DNA from: Scalindua sp964437425
Lineage (GTDB): Bacteria > Planctomycetota > Brocadiia > Brocadiales > Scalinduaceae
Length of the DNA stretch: 64,000 nt
NCBI GenBank assembly: GCA_964437425.1
Contig: CAYTGO010000006.1
Location: 1-64,000, forward strand
Direction of reading: 5' to 3'
The notes under the pieces are model-generated. The model was not told where the DNA came from and ran no database searches. It was given only the letters and a program-made list of their open reading frames with translations. Of this stretch, positions 9,701-17,225 are shown piece after piece. The position numbers were made by a program, and so were the translations under genes. How positions within the stretch are numbered: the stretch's first letter is position 1; each line of letters starts with the position of its first letter.

Positions 9701-10807
9701 TGCAGCAAGGCCGCACATACATTTTCCGAAAGGAATCTGTTCGCATAACGTCTGCAGTTCTGGAGCAAGTTGATGTTTTGTGATGAGTCTCAGGGTATCT
9801 GTCTGTTCATCTGTGTCAGTTAGAAAAATGCCACCATGCGGGGAGATGCCCAACCATGGTACAGAGGTTAGCGTTATCTCTAATGACTTATTGAGAAATT
9901 CCTGTAAAGTTAGTGGTTGGTGTGACAGATGCAGAATTTTACCGATGATTTCTTCTGTAATCGCAATTTTCTCTGCCCTTTTCTGAGATTCAAACGCCTC
10001 TTTCATCTTAACCATGGAGACTCTTTCACTCCTTTTCAATGCGTCTTCTGTTTTCTTGCGTTTTGTAATATCTTCATTGACTGAAACAAAATTGGAAATA
10101 TCGCCTTTGCTGTTTTTAATAGGAGAGATAGATGAATATTCCCAATAGAGAACACCGTTTTTCTTTTTATTGCAGAATTCTCCTCGCCACTCATTACCTG
10201 CTTTAATGGTTTCCCACAATTTTTTGTACTCTTCTCTGGGAGTTTTTCCGGATTTCAGTAGACTTGGGGTGTTTCCAAGTGTTTCTTCGGGGGTGTAGCC
10301 AGTCATTTCTGTAAACTTGGGATTGATATATTCAATTTTACCTTCACTATCCGTAATCATTATAGAAATGGGGCTCTGTTCAACGGTACGAGATAGCTTA
10401 TTAATTTCTTCTGACTGTTTTTTTCTTTCAGTTACATCCCTGATGATAAGAGTAAAAGAGTGTTGACCATTTGCACTATGTTGATAAGACAAAGACATTT
10501 CGATAGGTATTTCAACTCCTTCTTTTGCTCTTCCCATCGCTTCTACTATTCTGTAGATAATTCTGGCTTCTCCCTTGTTTGCAAACTGTTTCAGCCCCTC
10601 TTGATGCGGCTTCCAATATCCTTCAGGAAAAATGATTGCTATGGGTTGTCCTATGATATCGCATTTAGCATATCGAAAGATCTTACTTGCTGCTTTGTTC
10701 CAGTCATTAACTATCCCTTTCTCATCAATGCTGATAATTGCATCCTGTACAGTTTCTAGAAAATTATGATATCTTTGTTCCGATTCTTTCAGCGTATTCT
10801 CTTCCAT
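6798..10807 (-). CDS. Hybrid histidine kinase PAS-PAS-GAF-GAF-HisKA-HATPase-REC-REC-HPt (interrupted by gap)
   Basis: Read as one gene across the 100-N gap. Domains in order: PAS (about 10-120), PAS with PAC (about 135-250), GAF (about 285-445), GAF (about 460-620), HisKA with His in ANMSHEIRTPMNG, HATPase with N box NLIGNAIKFT and G boxes GIGIPADR and GGTGLGLAISKQ, a receiver with Asp in IALLDHFMPEMEG, a second receiver starting RILLAEDNVVNQKIA, and an HPt with His in RLAHQMKGAGGSYG. The second receiver resumes after the gap with KEAVESLERFDYDLVLMDCQ; the 100 N break its frame, whereas about 32 nt would restore it by comparison with the paralogue at 12437-16603. There is no membrane segment, so it is a cytoplasmic sensor kinase with an internal four-step phosphorelay. 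Confidence 0.9.
7198..7233 (-). repeat. Translated dispersed repeat in kinase linker
   Basis: On the minus strand the linker before the HPt domain reads as a series of GGATTTC/GATTG-type steps and is translated as LGFQNSDCGLKG. A related GATTTACGAATTGCGATTTGA stretch lies in intergenic DNA near 32800. This looks like a non-coding repeat accepted in frame in a flexible linker. I recognise the family from memory only. Confidence 0.45.
7521..7620. other. Assembly gap (100 N) inside hybrid kinase
   Basis: A 100-N placeholder inside the second receiver domain. Comparison with the paralogue, where about 11 residues (RGYHVDVVTNG) separate the two flanks, predicts a true gap of about 32 nt. The flanking sequences do not overlap. 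Confidence 0.93.
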
Positions 10808-10832
10808 AATGTCACTCTCTGGTTATACTCGT

Positions 10833-11111
10833 TTAGAGTTTTGGCAGTGTAATATCGTGTTCCTCGGCAATCTTATTTGCAAGCATTACACAGCCTATCT
10901 TTGCCGTCAACCCTGCATAGCCAACATAGCTCTCTATTAACTTTTCTGTCGCGCTGTTGCCGTCATTCTCAAAAGTCTTTACGGTACCATCATCAAGAAC
11001 TTCCAGTCCTGCCTCTCTTGCACCGGCCAATGCCTTTTCAGTTCCTAACACTCCAAATTGACGTTGAACAATTGCCGTCAGTATTGCAAGGTAGCCGTTT
11101 TGGTTGCTCAC
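10833..11111 (-). CDS. Small conserved-looking protein of unknown family, beside ODP-like gene
   Basis: A 92-aa protein starting at a GTG (11111) with GAGGAAAC upstream. I do not recognise a family. It is soluble, probably mainly helical, with LAILTAIVQRQFGVLG at the start and a hydrophobic C-terminal helix around YAGLTAKIGCVMLANKI that contains its only cysteine. There is no signal peptide. It lies between the ODP-like di-iron gene (43 nt before it) and the hybrid kinase (25 nt after it), so all three are almost certainly co-transcribed. An adaptor between the ODP-like protein and the kinase is possible, but that is inference from position alone. Confidence 0.75.
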   Translation of the reverse strand: MSNQNGYLAILTAIVQRQFGVLGTEKALAGAREAGLEVLDDGTVKTFENDGNSATEKLIESYVGYAGLTAKIGCVMLANKIAEEHDITLPKL

Positions 11112-11154
11112 TTTTCTTGTTTCCTCTTTAAATAGTTTCTAATTTTAGATATAT

Positions 11155-11889
11155 CTACACCCAGGTGCCTACTTCTAATTCACGTGCGGCCTGCATATAA
11201 AGTTCGATGTTTTTGTTAATAACAGAACCATGTTGCGGGCATATTCTTTCTATTTCTATCGTCTCTAATTTATCCAATGCGCTGTCTAGTGCCAGTTTTG
11301 ATGCCAGGTATGGTTCTGTAAAAGCTTTAAAGGCTTCAAGATAATTTTCGTTTGCGTATAAATTCCAATCAATAGAAAATGCACCAAATATATCGCTCGA
11401 AAAGACAGTTTTTGTCTTCGCATCGTATGTTACCATTGAACCTGCAAAGTGTACGTAAGGGGTATGGACAAACGTTATAATTCTGCCGCTTTTTAACGTA
11501 AGTGTTTCTCCGTCTTCAACAGGAATGACCTCAGAGGACGAGTCGTAGTATCTCATAAATGGCGCTGCCCTGGTTGGTGTAATAAGCTTCACTCTCGGAT
11601 TAACCATCTCTTCAAATAGAGGGATTGCGGCACATATATCAGGATCCTGATGGTGGACTACAATGTAGTTGATCCTCTCAGGGTCCACTACTGAGCATAC
11701 TTTTTCCTTTACTATGTTAAAATGCTCAGGAGCTCTAGAGCCAGGATCAAAAAGTATCACATCCTCTCCATCATCCAAAACATACGGATTATTGGAAAAC
11801 CCCGCTTTTCTATCGGCAAAGCCCACCCAATAAATTTCCTCAACTATTTCGTGTGCTTTTGTTTCATCATAAGTATTAAAGGCGTTCAC
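11155..11889 (-). CDS. ODP-like metallo-beta-lactamase-fold di-iron protein (putative oxygen sensor)
   Basis: A 244-aa protein consisting of one metallo-beta-lactamase domain of the flavodiiron/ODP type, with no flavodoxin domain. Metal-ligand segments visible are VVHHQDPDICAAIP, the histidine in YVHFAGSMV, the aspartate in FSSDIFG and the histidine in CPQHGSVI. Related stand-alone proteins (oxygen-binding di-iron proteins) bind O2 and signal to chemotaxis proteins; others reduce O2 or NO with partner proteins. It is the first gene of the long signalling operon and starts at GTG 11889, about 110 nt downstream of a sigma-54-type promoter. Its place ahead of a hybrid kinase supports a sensing role, but detoxification is not excluded. 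Confidence 0.85.
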   Translation of the reverse strand: MNAFNTYDETKAHEIVEEIYWVGFADRKAGFSNNPYVLDDGEDVILFDPGSRAPEHFNIVKEKVCSVVDPERINYIVVHHQDPDICAAIPLFEEMVNPRVKLITPTRAAPFMRYYDSSSEVIPVEDGETLTLKSGRIITFVHTPYVHFAGSMVTYDAKTKTVFSSDIFGAFSIDWNLYANENYLEAFKAFTEPYLASKLALDSALDKLETIEIERICPQHGSVINKNIELYMQAARELEVGTWV

Positions 11890-11988
11890 TTTATATTCTC
11901 ACTTTAAAAAAATCAGTCTGTTGTCAAGTTAAGTCGTTAAGTGACAAAAGAGTATCCTTCGGCTCTGCTCAGGAAGATATTAAAATTT

Positions 11989-12440
11989 TTTATAACACAG
12001 TTGAAAACGCAAAATAGTTGCCAACTTCAATTATTAGGAATGTTTAATTTTTGAGCATTATTACGTTGTTCTATCCGTCAGACTAACTCTTCAAATACCC
12101 AATCCGTTTAATAAAAAATTATTGGAATACTTTGTGGGTATATTGCCCAACTCTTTGTACTGTCATGGTTTATGGTTGTTGCTGTACAAAGGCTAATTTC
12201 TATGTCAAGGTCAATTAGCAAAAATATCGTTCATGGATCGATTTCTCAAGACGGCGTGAATCTTAGAATAGTTTATCAATAATCGAGCAGATCAAGAATA
12301 AGTATGAGATATTGGAGCTGTTTTTGTTGTTATTTTGGACAGAATACCCGTTTTTTAAGTGATTACGTGTCAATTCAATTACAAGAAGGGAGGCAGGCGG
12401 GATCTGTCTAAACGTTATTAAGAGCTCTTTTGGATGTTAT
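11989..12440 (-). repeat. Upstream region duplicated with 16648-17105
   Basis: This gene-free interval upstream of the ODP operon aligns in direct orientation with the region upstream of the second hybrid kinase. Two blocks are clear: 11989-12060 against 16648-16720, which includes the promoter core, and about 12195-12440 against 16855-17105, with shared words such as TTTTTGTTGTTATTTT and GGATCTGTCTAA. The part between them is poorly conserved. Nearer the gene, 11950-11975 carries an ATCCTTCGGCTCTGCTCAGGA-type repeat fragment. Confidence 0.75.
12009..12024 (-). promoter_or_regulatory. Sigma-54-type promoter of ODP-kinase operon
   Basis: On the minus strand the sequence is TTGGCAACTATTTTGC. 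The GG and GC dinucleotides are ten bases apart, exactly as in the -24/-12 consensus TTGGCAC-N5-TTGC. Transcription would start near 11998, leaving a leader of about 110 nt before the GTG of the ODP-like gene. The same 16 bases recur at 16672-16687. Confidence 0.65.
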
Positions 12441-15400
12441 AAATGCTTGGTTTTGTAAATATAACGTTCAACAGTATCTGCAAGTTTCTGCGCCTTAATT
12501 GGCTTGGATACATAATCGTCCATACCAGCCTCAAGGCATTTTTCCCGATCGCCTTTCATGGCATTGGCAGTGATGGCTATTATTGGAATGTTATGATTCC
12601 TGACGTCTGAACCCTCATCACGTATAATGCGAGTGGCCTCATAACCGTCCATCTCAGGCATCTGACCGTCCATTAATACCAGATCATAATCTGATCTCTC
12701 AAGTGATGCTAGAGCCTCCTTGCCATTAGTAACGACATCCACATGGTATCCTCGCTTTTTCTCAAGAATGTGCAAAGCAATCTTCTGATTGACAGCATTA
12801 TCCTCTGCCAGCAATATGCGGACGTGTTGTTTATGATCCTCAGAGATAGAGTATTGTGTAACTATTTGATCGGTTGTATCTTTCTCTACATCAACAGATT
12901 CTCCGGTAACTATCCTGAGACAATCCAGCAATAGTGACTGTTTTATCGGCTTGTGCAGATATGCTGCAAATCCCAACTCTTTGAAATGCTTCGCATCTCC
13001 TCTACTGCCAAACGAAGTCAGCATTATAAGAATCAAGTCCTTAAACTGTAGATCTGCCTTGATCTCCATGCACAGTGATTCTCCATTCACTTCAGGCATA
13101 CAGTAGTCAAGCAGGGCAATCTCAAATGGATCTTTGTTATTTACAGCTTCGCGCAGTTTCTTCAATGCTTCCTCATCGGAGACAGCTTCTTCAACACGGC
13201 AATGCCAGGGTTCGAGGTACTTTCTAAAGATGTAACGATTAGTGCCATTGCCGTCGACAATCAGTACACGCTTATTTTTTATGTCACCCAGATCCACAGG
13301 AACCTGTCGTTTATCATGAGGCTGTTTTTTTACCATAACCGTAAACCAGAAGGTTGACCCCTCACCCTCTTTGCTTTCCACACCAATTCGGCCTCCCATT
13401 AGTTCAGTAATTTGTTTGGAAATTGCCAGACCCAGTCCGGTGCCACCATACTTCCTGGTAGTAGAGGAATCTGTTTGAGAAAATGATTTGAACAAATAGT
13501 CCATATGTTCAGCAGGTATTCCGATGCCGGTATCTCTAACATCAAACCGTAATGTGATATGAGACTTTGTCTCTTCAATCATAATCACGCTAATTCCGAC
13601 TTCTCCATTTGCTGTAAATTTGACAGCATTACCGGCAAGGTTAATCAAGATCTGTCGTAACCGTCCCGGATCACCGCACAATAAGGAAGGCACTTCCGGG
13701 CTGATAAAACAGGACAATTCGAGACCCTTCTCATGTGCCTTGACAGCGAGGATATCGGTGGTACTCTCTACGGCAACACGTAGATCAAAATTAATATTTT
13801 CTATCTCCATTTTCCCCGCTTCTATCTTGGAAAAATCCAGGATATCATTGATAACAGTAAGTAAAGCATCTGTGCTGTCGTAAACTGTTTCTGCATATTC
13901 ACGCTGTTCTATTGTCAAGTTAGTGTCAAGTAATAAATCGGTCATACCCACAATACCATTCATTGGTGTGCGTATCTCGTGACTCATATTAGCCAGAAAT
14001 GTACTCTTGGATTTGTTTGCCTCTTCGGCTTCCTCTTTGGCAATACGCAGTTGATCTTCTGTCCGTTGTCTTTCTATTACCCTGCCCAATTGAGTTGCAA
14101 GTGGTAATATTATTTGCATTAATGACTCATCCGGCTCTAACTCTTCTGCAGAAAAAAACTCAAACACTGCCACAACCTTTTTTTGTTCAAAAATAGGAAA
14201 AGCGAACCCACTTTTAACGTTGAGGTCTTTCGTTAATTTGGATCTGGGAAAATTAGAATCTTTTGCTACATCGGTAATCCATTCTGGCTTTCCACTCTCC
14301 AACACTCGTCCCGGTAAACCAACACCCTTACTAAAGGTTGTAGATTCAGTAACTTTCCTAAATACGTTGTACTTCTTATGGCGGTCGAAGAACCATAGGT
14401 CTGAAGGGACCAGGATATCATTTGAATCCAACAGGTATACATGTCCAAGCGAGAATTTTGTAAATGTGCACAACTTACCAATACATGTCCGCATGGATTC
14501 TTCTACAGTAGTTGCTTCATTGGTAGCAATCGCTACATCCTGCAATAGATGAATCAGTTTTACCTCCTTTTGTAATGATGTTTCAGTCTTTTTGTGCTCT
14601 GTAATTTCATTCGTAAGTTTCTTGGCCATTATATTAAAGTAGGTGGCCAGGATGCCTATCTCATTATTTGTATTAACTGCGGCCCTAAATGAAAGGCTCC
14701 CTTTAGCTATTTTTTGTGTAGCTCCTGTCAACTGCATAATGGGTTTTAAAACCCGGTTTCTAGACCACCAAATGAAATAGATGAACACTAAGATAGCAAG
14801 GATCAGAACAAGGATATTGATCAACATATCTCTTTTTGTTGTAGACACCATTTCCAGCATGGCGGCATTTGATTCTTCACCGGAGATATTTGAGATAGCC
14901 AGTCCGGTATTGATTGCTGTTGTCGCTACATCAAACCAGGTTGATGCGCTTATCTGATAATTCATACCTTTGATTTGTTTAATAATGACCCAGAATTTAT
15001 CTTGTTCGCCCACTAAATTGAGAAAAAATGGTTTATAAATTATTACTTCCCCTGAAGCTAAAAAAACAGTTCCTTCTTTACCTGAAAGGATCTGTTCTTT
15101 GATCTCAGGATAGTCTTGCCGCACATTATGATGTGTTCTGTTAAGTAACTCCATCATTCCCCACTCTTTCTCTTTGTCCGGGTGATGGAGATAAAACCCG
15201 TTTTGATCGGCTAAAATATAATTGCCGTCAGCATTATTCCTGATGTATTCAAGCGATAATAACGGAGTTTCAGCCAGCAAGTTGAAGACAACAACCCCTG
15301 CCGGTTTTTTGTCTACAAAAACCGGTGTTGCAAAACGCACAACAGGCTTATGGGGAGACTCAATCTTTCCGTGCTCCATATTAAGATCAAGTGGAGAAAT

Positions 15401-16603
15401 ATATACTTCCCCTGGTTCCAGGTCTCTGGTATTCTTGAAATAATATCTTTCACTTTTATCCTGCAGTTGTGTGTCTGTAGCTATTTTGGTTGTGTCACCA
15501 TCAAAGTCAACACGCACACGTTCGTGTCCGGAATTATCTAAAAATCGTATCTGGTCATAGACCCTTTTTACTTGAGAAAATGTGCTAAAAAGGTTTTCTA
15601 CATCTCTCTGGTGTTTGTGTGGATAAATAACTCCTTCTGACAACAGGGTTTTAGCGAACGCTGTTACATTTCTATGGTTGCTCATATTAAGTAAATCAGC
15701 AGATATACCAGTCAAATAATTTTTAAAAATCTCTTTCTTCTTGTTAATATCCGAAGAGGTGGCGTTTATTTCATCTTCCAGTTTTTTACTCTGCGCAAAA
15801 ACTTTTTCTCTTAAATGTTGAAATTTGTGCAGGAACTCTTCATCGAATATTTCAATAGCCTGTTTCATCTGGCTCGAAGTAGATGGCAGCTCCATTAAAA
15901 GCAATATATTACCTAGAGACTGTTCTGCTATAGAACGGTAATTCTTTATTCTGCTTTTGTTCTCATTAGAAAGAGGTTCCCCTGTCGCAATGGCATTGCC
16001 AACGAGGGCACGTTCAAGTCCTGCGTATTCGCAGAATCTTGCAATATCAGGGCGCAGGACATTATTCAAATAGAGTATGTCCTCTTCCTTTTGTTGTGGG
16101 GTAAAGGCGGTACTGCACAATTTTAATTCGTTATTGATGTTAGTTGTGGCTATATCAATCCACTCATCTTTGGAAATATCACTGTTTTTAATTCTTGGAC
16201 GTGTAAGTTTGAGTACCTCATATTCTCTAAACCATTTATCAATTCTTGTTTCAAATATTTTATCCTCATTTACACTTAATAATTTTCTAATGGTGGCTTT
16301 CGCCTTTGAGACTTCGAAATCTCCATTCTCTGCCATCTTAAGGAATTTTGGGAAGAGGGGAGAAGAACTGCCCTTACCGCTTCCAATTATTGTGGCGCCG
16401 TAGCCACGTTCGAGAGCCTGCCATCCTGCCGCAACATTCAGGTAGCCTACTATTTCGTTTTTTACAACATATTTTTCTGTTAACTTACTCTCTTCAAGAG
16501 ATCTATTGATTAGTATTCCTACCAGTACAATCAAACCGCACATCAGAATTGCTGAGATAAGGATGGTTTGAAATTTAAGTGTTCTGGCTTTTGAAATTTT
16601 CAT
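12437..16603 (-). CDS. Membrane hybrid histidine kinase: NIT-like/Cache-like sensor, HAMP, GAF, HisKA, HATPase, REC, REC
   Basis: A 1388-aa protein. A transmembrane helix (about 13-32) is followed by an extracytoplasmic helical region (about 40-290) with ALERGYGATIIGSG and EYAGLERALVGNAIATGEPLS, repeats that resemble the nitrate/nitrite-sensing NIT domain. Next come a Cache-like domain (about 300-560), a second membrane helix (about 600-622), HAMP, a GAF domain, HisKA with His in ANMSHEIRTPMNG, HATPase with GGTGLGLAISKQ, and two receivers (Asp in IALLDYCMPEVNG and LVLMDGQMPEMDG). It lacks an HPt. From the GAF domain on it is closely similar to the kinase at 6798-10807, so the two arose by duplication with a change of sensor. 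It has its own sigma-54-type promoter and is divergent from the cytochrome gene, so control of that gene is plausible. Confidence 0.9.
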   Translation of the reverse strand: MKISKARTLKFQTILISAILMCGLIVLVGILINRSLEESKLTEKYVVKNEIVGYLNVAAGWQALERGYGATIIGSGKGSSSPLFPKFLKMAENGDFEVSKAKATIRKLLSVNEDKIFETRIDKWFREYEVLKLTRPRIKNSDISKDEWIDIATTNINNELKLCSTAFTPQQKEEDILYLNNVLRPDIARFCEYAGLERALVGNAIATGEPLSNENKSRIKNYRSIAEQSLGNILLLMELPSTSSQMKQAIEIFDEEFLHKFQHLREKVFAQSKKLEDEINATSSDINKKKEIFKNYLTGISADLLNMSNHRNVTAFAKTLLSEGVIYPHKHQRDVENLFSTFSQVKRVYDQIRFLDNSGHERVRVDFDGDTTKIATDTQLQDKSERYYFKNTRDLEPGEVYISPLDLNMEHGKIESPHKPVVRFATPVFVDKKPAGVVVFNLLAETPLLSLEYIRNNADGNYILADQNGFYLHHPDKEKEWGMMELLNRTHHNVRQDYPEIKEQILSGKEGTVFLASGEVIIYKPFFLNLVGEQDKFWVIIKQIKGMNYQISASTWFDVATTAINTGLAISNISGEESNAAMLEMVSTTKRDMLINILVLILAILVFIYFIWWSRNRVLKPIMQLTGATQKIAKGSLSFRAAVNTNNEIGILATYFNIMAKKLTNEITEHKKTETSLQKEVKLIHLLQDVAIATNEATTVEESMRTCIGKLCTFTKFSLGHVYLLDSNDILVPSDLWFFDRHKKYNVFRKVTESTTFSKGVGLPGRVLESGKPEWITDVAKDSNFPRSKLTKDLNVKSGFAFPIFEQKKVVAVFEFFSAEELEPDESLMQIILPLATQLGRVIERQRTEDQLRIAKEEAEEANKSKSTFLANMSHEIRTPMNGIVGMTDLLLDTNLTIEQREYAETVYDSTDALLTVINDILDFSKIEAGKMEIENINFDLRVAVESTTDILAVKAHEKGLELSCFISPEVPSLLCGDPGRLRQILINLAGNAVKFTANGEVGISVIMIEETKSHITLRFDVRDTGIGIPAEHMDYLFKSFSQTDSSTTRKYGGTGLGLAISKQITELMGGRIGVESKEGEGSTFWFTVMVKKQPHDKRQVPVDLGDIKNKRVLIVDGNGTNRYIFRKYLEPWHCRVEEAVSDEEALKKLREAVNNKDPFEIALLDYCMPEVNGESLCMEIKADLQFKDLILIMLTSFGSRGDAKHFKELGFAAYLHKPIKQSLLLDCLRIVTGESVDVEKDTTDQIVTQYSISEDHKQHVRILLAEDNAVNQKIALHILEKKRGYHVDVVTNGKEALASLERSDYDLVLMDGQMPEMDGYEATRIIRDEGSDVRNHNIPIIAITANAMKGDREKCLEAGMDDYVSKPIKAQKLADTVERYIYKTKHL

Positions 16604-16647
16604 GGTGTTTTATACAATCCCGACAATGTTCCTGTTTACATGGGTAT

Positions 16648-17105
16648 TTTATAGTTAGTAAGATTGAAATCGCAAAATAGTTGCCAATGTCCACTATTTG
16701 GAACGTTTAATATCAGTACATTTCTGACCCGGTTATGTTTTCAGGTTAATATTTAAACATATACATCTGTTGAACGAAGGTTTATTTAAAAAACTCACCC
16801 AAGGCAGCTTTGTGGAACATGTTGGTGTATAATGGCTTATGCCGAAAAGGCTGAGGTGGATCTTGTATGCTTTTGTCAATTATAAACAAAGATAGTTTAT
16901 AGATCGATTTATCAAGGTGGTGTGATAGTTAAAATGGTATATCAATAATCTAAACAGATTGCAAATAGTGAAGGCTATTATAACAATTTTTGTTGTTATT
17001 TTAAACAGAATATTAGTTTTTTACGTGATTGAGTATCGATTTCAATAACATGAAGGAATAGGGGCTGGATCTGTCTAACTACAACTTTGGATGTTATAAA
17101 CGCTT
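16648..17105 (-). repeat. Upstream region duplicated with 11989-12440
   Basis: Second copy of the duplicated upstream region, in the same orientation. Here it lies in the 622-bp divergent interval between the membrane hybrid kinase and the cytochrome gene. Both the promoter-core block and the distal block with TTTTTGTTGTTATTTT and GGATCTGTCTAA are present. The distal block is a possible activator-binding region for a sigma-54 system. Confidence 0.75.
16672..16687 (-). promoter_or_regulatory. Sigma-54-type promoter of membrane hybrid kinase
   Basis: The minus strand reads TTGGCAACTATTTTGC, identical to the element at 12009-12024 and matching the -24 GG / -12 GC spacing. Transcription would begin near 16660, about 57 nt before the ATG at 16603. 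Confidence 0.65.
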
Positions 17106-17142
17106 GTCATTAAAAGCATTACTAGCTTTCGAATAGCATTTG

Positions 17143-17172
17143 TTGGAAATGTTTTTGAACTCCTTGTATAAT
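17143..17172 (+). promoter_or_regulatory. Candidate sigma-70 promoter of cytochrome operon
   Basis: TTGGAA (17143-17148) and TATAAT (17167-17172) are separated by 18 bp, about 50 nt upstream of the cytochrome ATG. The -10 box is perfect and the -35 box moderate. Confidence 0.5.
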
Positions 17173-17225
17173 AGTGCTCAATATCTATTAGCACTTAATA
17201 AACATAAAATAATGAAAGATATCAA

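Noticed and set aside
17141..17156. Sigma-54 promoter for the cytochrome (TTGGAAATGTTTTTGA)
   Set aside because: The -12 GC is GA and the -24 box lacks CAC; a sigma-70 promoter at the same place fits better.
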